DNA from: JAJUFS01 sp964599565
GTDB lineage: Bacteria; Pseudomonadota; Gammaproteobacteria; Natronospirales; JAJUFS01
DNA length: 16,067 nt
Direction of reading: 5' to 3'
Assembly: GCA_964599565.1 (NCBI GenBank)
Contig: CAZRFE010000055.1
Span: 1-16,067 of the forward strand
Shown here piece after piece: positions 13,476-16,067 of this stretch. Position numbers and translations under genes: made by a program. The stretch's first letter is position 1. Every line of letters starts with the position of its first letter. The notes under the pieces were generated by a model, which was not told where the DNA came from, did no database searches, and worked only from the letters and a program-made list of their open reading frames with translations.

Positions 13476-14344
13476 TGAAACCCTTCAACAGTCTGTTGCT
13501 CCTGGTGCTCGCGCTCGTCGTCATCATCGGCGCGATGTCCGTGTTCGTCGTCGGCGAGCGTGAACTCGCGATCAAGTTCCGCTTCGGCGAAATCGTGCGC
13601 TCGGACTACGAGCCGGGCCTGCATTTCAAGATGCCCATCGTGAACACCGTGCGGAAGTTCGATGACCGCATCCTCACGCTGGACAACCGTCCCGAGGAAT
13701 TCCTCACCGCGGAAAAGAAGAACGTGATCGTGGATTTCTTCGTGAAATGGCAGATCACGGACGCGGTCAACTTCTATCGTGCAACGCGCGGCGGTCAGGA
13801 AATCGTCGCGGAACAGCGCCTGCTGGAAATCATGAAGGATGGCCTGCGCGCGGAGTTCGCGCAGCGCACCGTCCAGCAGGTGGTCTCCGCGGAACGTACC
13901 GAGATCATGAACATTGCATCCAAGGCCGCGCAGGATGCGGCGCGGGAGTTCGGCATCAGCATCATCGACGTGCGCGTGAAGCGTGTCGAGTTGCCGGAGG
14001 ATGTGAGTTCCTCGGTGTACGACCGCATGATCACCGCGCGTGCACGCGTTGCCGCACAGCTGCGCGCGGAAGGCGCGGAGCAGGCGGAACGCATCCGCGC
14101 GGGTGCCGACCGTGAACGCACGGTGATCCTTTCCTCGGCATTCCGCGATGCGGAGGAAGTGCGTGGCGAAGGCGATGCGCGCGCGGCGGAAATCTACGCG
14201 AAGGCCTACAATCGCGATCCGGATTTCTATGCGTTCCATCGCAGCCTCGAGGCATACCAGCGCTCCATCGGCGGCAGCGACGTGCTGGTGCTTGAGCCGG
14301 AGAGCGAGTTCTTCCGCTACTTCGGTACGAAGCGCGGCCGCTGA
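13475..14344 (+). CDS. hflC: FtsH modulator, SPFH-domain protein HflC
   Basis: HflC is the partner of HflK in the membrane complex that encloses FtsH. The 289-residue protein has an N-terminal signal-anchor helix (about 5-25: SLLLLVLALVVIIGAMSVFVV), then an SPFH domain (about 26-200) with RELAIKFRFGEIV (29-41), PGLHFKMPIV (47-56) and the ISIIDVRVKRVELP strand (about 166-179). A charged helical section follows (about 185-250; ARARVAAQLRAEG, ILSSAFRDAE, GEGDARAAEIYA) with the conserved DPDFYAFHRSLEAY block, and the C-terminus is short. The length is closer to Pseudomonas-type HflC than to the longer E. coli form. The ATG at 13475 shares one base with the hflK stop and has GGGGAGG (13462-13468) 6 bp upstream, so the two subunits are made in balance by coupling. 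Confidence 0.97.
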   Translation: MKPFNSLLLLVLALVVIIGAMSVFVVGERELAIKFRFGEIVRSDYEPGLHFKMPIVNTVRKFDDRILTLDNRPEEFLTAEKKNVIVDFFVKWQITDAVNFYRATRGGQEIVAEQRLLEIMKDGLRAEFAQRTVQQVVSAERTEIMNIASKAAQDAAREFGISIIDVRVKRVELPEDVSSSVYDRMITARARVAAQLRAEGAEQAERIRAGADRERTVILSSAFRDAEEVRGEGDARAAEIYAKAYNRDPDFYAFHRSLEAYQRSIGGSDVLVLEPESEFFRYFGTKRGR

Positions 14345-14359
14345 TTCCGGGGAGCCGGC

Positions 14360-14551
14360 GTGCTGGACTGGGTGGATCTTGGTGCAGCGCTCGCGCTTGT
14401 GCTGGTGATCGAAGGCTTGCTGCCGCTGCTCTCGCCGCGCGGCTTCCGCGAGGCGATGCTGGCCGCGGTGCAGCTCGATGATCGCGTCCTGCGCGTGCTC
14501 GGTCTGGTCAGCATGGCGACCGGTGCGCTGCTTCTGTACTGGATTCGCTGA
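14360..14551 (+). CDS. Small inner-membrane protein, DUF2065 (YjeT-like)
   Basis: This 63-residue protein of unknown function has two hydrophobic segments, about 5-25 (DLGAALALVLVIEGLLPLL) and about 43-61 (VLRVLGLVSMATGALLLYW). They are joined by a short basic loop, SPRGFREAM, which is typical of the DUF2065 family. The start is GTG at 14360, with GGGGAG (14349-14354) 5 bp upstream; hflC stops 15 bp before it. The same small gene (yjeT in E. coli) lies between hflC and purA in many Gammaproteobacteria, and its constant place next to hflKC suggests, without proof, a link to the HflKC-FtsH membrane complex. hisZ, found here in Pseudomonas, is absent; the next gene is purA, 32 bp downstream. Confidence 0.88.
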   Translation: MLDWVDLGAALALVLVIEGLLPLLSPRGFREAMLAAVQLDDRVLRVLGLVSMATGALLLYWIR

Positions 14552-14583
14552 AACATCTTTCACTGATTCAACGGAAATCCTTC

Positions 14584-15879
14584 ATGGCAAAGAATGTCAT
14601 CGTGATCGGAACGCAGTGGGGCGACGAAGGCAAGGGCAAGGTCGTCGATCTTCTTACCGATCGCGCGCGCGCTGTTGTGCGCTTCCAGGGCGGTCACAAC
14701 GCCGGCCACACACTGGTCATCGGCGGCGAGAAGACGGTGCTCAAGCTCATTCCGTCCGGCATCCTGCGCGAAGGCGTGATGTGCTACATCGGCAACGGCG
14801 TGGTGCTGCATCCCGTCGCGCTGAAGGAAGAGATCACGATGCTGGAGCAGAAGAACGTGCCCGTGCGCGAGCGGCTGCGCATCAGTCCGGCCGTTCCGCT
14901 GATACTTCCGAGTCACGTCGCGCTCGACAAGGCGCGCGAGCACGCGCGCGGTGCGAATCCGATCGGCACGACGGGACGCGGCATCGGCCCTGCCTACGAA
15001 GACAAGGTCGCGCGCCGTGCCGTGCGTTTCGGCGATGTCCTGCACCGCGAGCGGTTCGCGGCGAAGCTTGGCGAGATTCTCGATTTTCACAACTTCGTGC
15101 TGCAGCACTACTACAAGACCGACGCCATCGATTTCCAGAAGACGCTGGAACAGTATCTCGCGCTTGGCGAGGAACTCGCGCCGTTGATGACCGACGTCAC
15201 GGATGCGCTTGATCGCACGCACGGCGAAGGCGGCAGCATTCTGTTCGAAGGTGCGCAGGGCGCGCTGCTCGACATCGATCTCGGCACGTATCCGTATGTC
15301 ACGTCGTCGAATACCACGGCGGGCGGCGCGGCGACGGGCACGGGCATCGGGCCGCGTTATTTCGATTACGTGCTCGGCATCGTCAAGGCATACACCACGC
15401 GCGTCGGCGCGGGTCCGTTCCCGACGGAACTCACCGACGACACCGGTGAATTTCTCGCGAAGCGCGGCAACGAGTTCGGTTCGGTGACCGGCCGCCGGCG
15501 CCGCACCGGCTGGTTCGATACCGTCGCGCTGCGTCGCACCGTCATCAACAACAGCGTCTCGGGCCTGTGCATGACCAAGCTTGATGTGCTCGACGGTCTC
15601 GACACCATCCGCATCGGCGTTGCCTACAAGGACGCCGCGGGGAAGGAACTCGGCGTGCAGCTCGGCGCGGAGGGCATGGCCGCGTGCGAACCGGTCTACA
15701 TCGACATGCCGGGCTGGAAGGAATCGACCTACGGCATCAAGCGGCTGGAAGACCTGCCGGAGAACGCGCGCGCGTACCTGAAGAAGATCGAAGAACTGTT
15801 GCAGGTTCCCATCGACATCATCTCGACCGGCCCCGACCGCGATCAGACCATCACGCTGCGCCATCCGTTCGCGGAGTGA
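14584..15879 (+). CDS. purA: Adenylosuccinate synthetase
   Basis: PurA joins IMP and aspartate using GTP to give adenylosuccinate, the first step from IMP to AMP. The 431 residues match the family length. Active-site blocks are GTQWGDEGKGK (9-19) with catalytic Asp14, GGHNAGHT (36-43) with His42, GTTGRGIGPAYEDK (128-141), FEGAQGALLDID (in the 220s), the SSNTTAGGAATG loop, VTGRRRRTGWFD (301-312, the aspartate/GTP-binding arginines) and STGPDRDQT near the C-terminus. The ATG at 14584 gives the standard MAKNVIVIGTQWG start; the Shine-Dalgarno sequence is weak (CGGAAA). It follows DUF2065 by 32 bp with no clear separate promoter, so it is probably transcribed with hflKC. An intrinsic terminator follows 21 bp after its stop. 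Confidence 0.99.
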   Translation: MAKNVIVIGTQWGDEGKGKVVDLLTDRARAVVRFQGGHNAGHTLVIGGEKTVLKLIPSGILREGVMCYIGNGVVLHPVALKEEITMLEQKNVPVRERLRISPAVPLILPSHVALDKAREHARGANPIGTTGRGIGPAYEDKVARRAVRFGDVLHRERFAAKLGEILDFHNFVLQHYYKTDAIDFQKTLEQYLALGEELAPLMTDVTDALDRTHGEGGSILFEGAQGALLDIDLGTYPYVTSSNTTAGGAATGTGIGPRYFDYVLGIVKAYTTRVGAGPFPTELTDDTGEFLAKRGNEFGSVTGRRRRTGWFDTVALRRTVINNSVSGLCMTKLDVLDGLDTIRIGVAYKDAAGKELGVQLGAEGMAACEPVYIDMPGWKESTYGIKRLEDLPENARAYLKKIEELLQVPIDIISTGPDRDQTITLRHPFAE

Positions 15880-15899
15880 GGCGTACACAGGATGGTGAG

Positions 15900-15925
15900 A
15901 AAAGCCGCGCGATGCGCGGCTTTTT
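15900..15925 (+). terminator. Intrinsic terminator after purA
   Basis: The stem GCCGCGC (15904-15910) with GCGCGGC (15914-15920) has a 3-nt loop, extended by A-T pairs, and is followed by TTTTT (15921-15925). The four A residues before the stem (15900-15903) also give it modest activity in the reverse direction. It ends the long plus-strand gene run. Confidence 0.92.
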
Positions 15926-15956
15926 CTTTACGGGACGAACAGGAATGACGGGCAAC

Positions 15957-15980
15957 AAAAAACCGCCGTTGCGGCGGTTT
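15957..15980 (-). terminator. Intrinsic terminator for the minus-strand tRNA-Leu transcript
   Basis: The stem AAACCGCCG (15960-15968) with CGGCGGTTT (15972-15980) is perfect over 9 bp with a TTG loop. Six A residues at 15957-15962 become the T-tract when read on the minus strand, directly after the tRNA-Leu 3' end 32 bp away. On the plus strand it has only TTT followed by C, so it mainly serves the tRNA gene and also insulates it from purA. Confidence 0.85.
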
Positions 15981-16012
15981 CTCTTCGGCCCTTCAGGACC
16001 GGAACAATTCGA

Positions 16013-16067
16013 TGGTGCCGAGAAGAGGACTTGAACCTCCACGGGGTTGCCCCCACTGGCACCTGAA
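16013..16067 (-). tRNA. tRNA-Leu (anticodon CAG), 3' portion
   Basis: Read on the minus strand, the 55 bases resolve exactly into tRNA parts: anticodon loop TTCAGGT (bases 32-38, anticodon CAG), the 3' anticodon stem GCCAG, a class II long variable arm with stem GGGG/CCCC around CAA, T-stem GGAGG, T-loop TTCAAGT, T-stem CCTCT, acceptor strand TCTCGGC, discriminator A and an encoded CCA. The long variable arm plus CAG identifies leucine. The window ends inside the anticodon loop, so the D-arm and 5' acceptor strand are missing. CAG reads CTG, a codon heavily used in the genes here. G at position 37 means this tRNA is not a substrate of MiaA. Confidence 0.93.

Noticed and set aside
15851..16042. 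A minus-strand open frame that begins MEVQVLFSAPS
   Set aside because: The N-terminus is the translation of the 3' end of tRNA-Leu (T-arm and acceptor), and the rest crosses two terminators. It is a well-known type of false gene.
1..16067. Mobile elements, CRISPR arrays, prophage, defence or secondary-metabolite genes
   Set aside because: No direct-repeat arrays, transposase or integrase motifs, or foreign-looking genes were seen. The partial tRNA-Leu at the right edge could be an integration site, but nothing in the window supports that.

Overview
This window is a dense, high-GC stretch of a proteobacterial chromosome. It is most probably from a member of the Gammaproteobacteria outside the enterics, for example a Xanthomonadales, Nevskiales or Steroidobacter-like lineage. 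That placement rests on two things: the gene order queG (divergent)-nnr-tsaE-amiB-mutL-miaA-hfq-hflX-hflK-hflC-DUF2065-purA, which is the classic gammaproteobacterial arrangement, and the presence of a MutL that keeps its endonuclease motif. No species is claimed. There is no phage, IS, CRISPR, toxin or defence gene, and no gap longer than about 145 bases.

Layout. 1-1547 holds the pantothenate genes: the 3' end of panB, then panC and panD, closed by a strong intrinsic terminator at 1572-1600. pgi (glucose-6-phosphate isomerase) follows at 1649-3250 and converges on queG (3225-4334, minus strand); the two 3' ends overlap by 26 bp. queG and nnr are divergent, only 36 bp apart, with candidate -10 boxes that face each other across the start of nnr. 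From 4371 to 15879 every gene is on the plus strand: nnr, tsaE (ATGA overlap), a 113-bp AT-rich promoter region, amiB, mutL, miaA, an extended -10 promoter and leader, hfq, hflX (TTG start), a second promoter and leader, hflK and hflC (TGATG overlap), a small DUF2065 membrane protein (GTG start), and purA. An intrinsic terminator ends purA. A separate hairpin with its T-tract on the minus strand terminates a tRNA-Leu(CAG) gene that enters from the right edge; the window cuts it in the anticodon loop.

How the genes work together. panBCD supply pantothenate for coenzyme A. pgi serves central sugar metabolism. nnr repairs damaged NAD(P)H. queG (queuosine at base 34), tsaE (t6A at base 37) and miaA (i6A at base 37) all modify tRNA anticodon loops. 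amiB splits septal peptidoglycan. mutL drives mismatch repair, apparently without MutH. hfq is the sRNA chaperone. hflX rescues or splits ribosomes. hflK and hflC form the inner-membrane complex that regulates FtsH. purA makes adenylosuccinate.

I found no convincing undescribed system. The items most worth checking are regulatory: a probable leaderless nnr mRNA, the face-to-face queG/nnr promoters, a recurring TAnAAT-GCG promoter signature, and an Hfq-binding-like A-rich leader on hfq. Long open frames on the opposite strand of nearly every gene are composition artefacts of GC-rich coding DNA.
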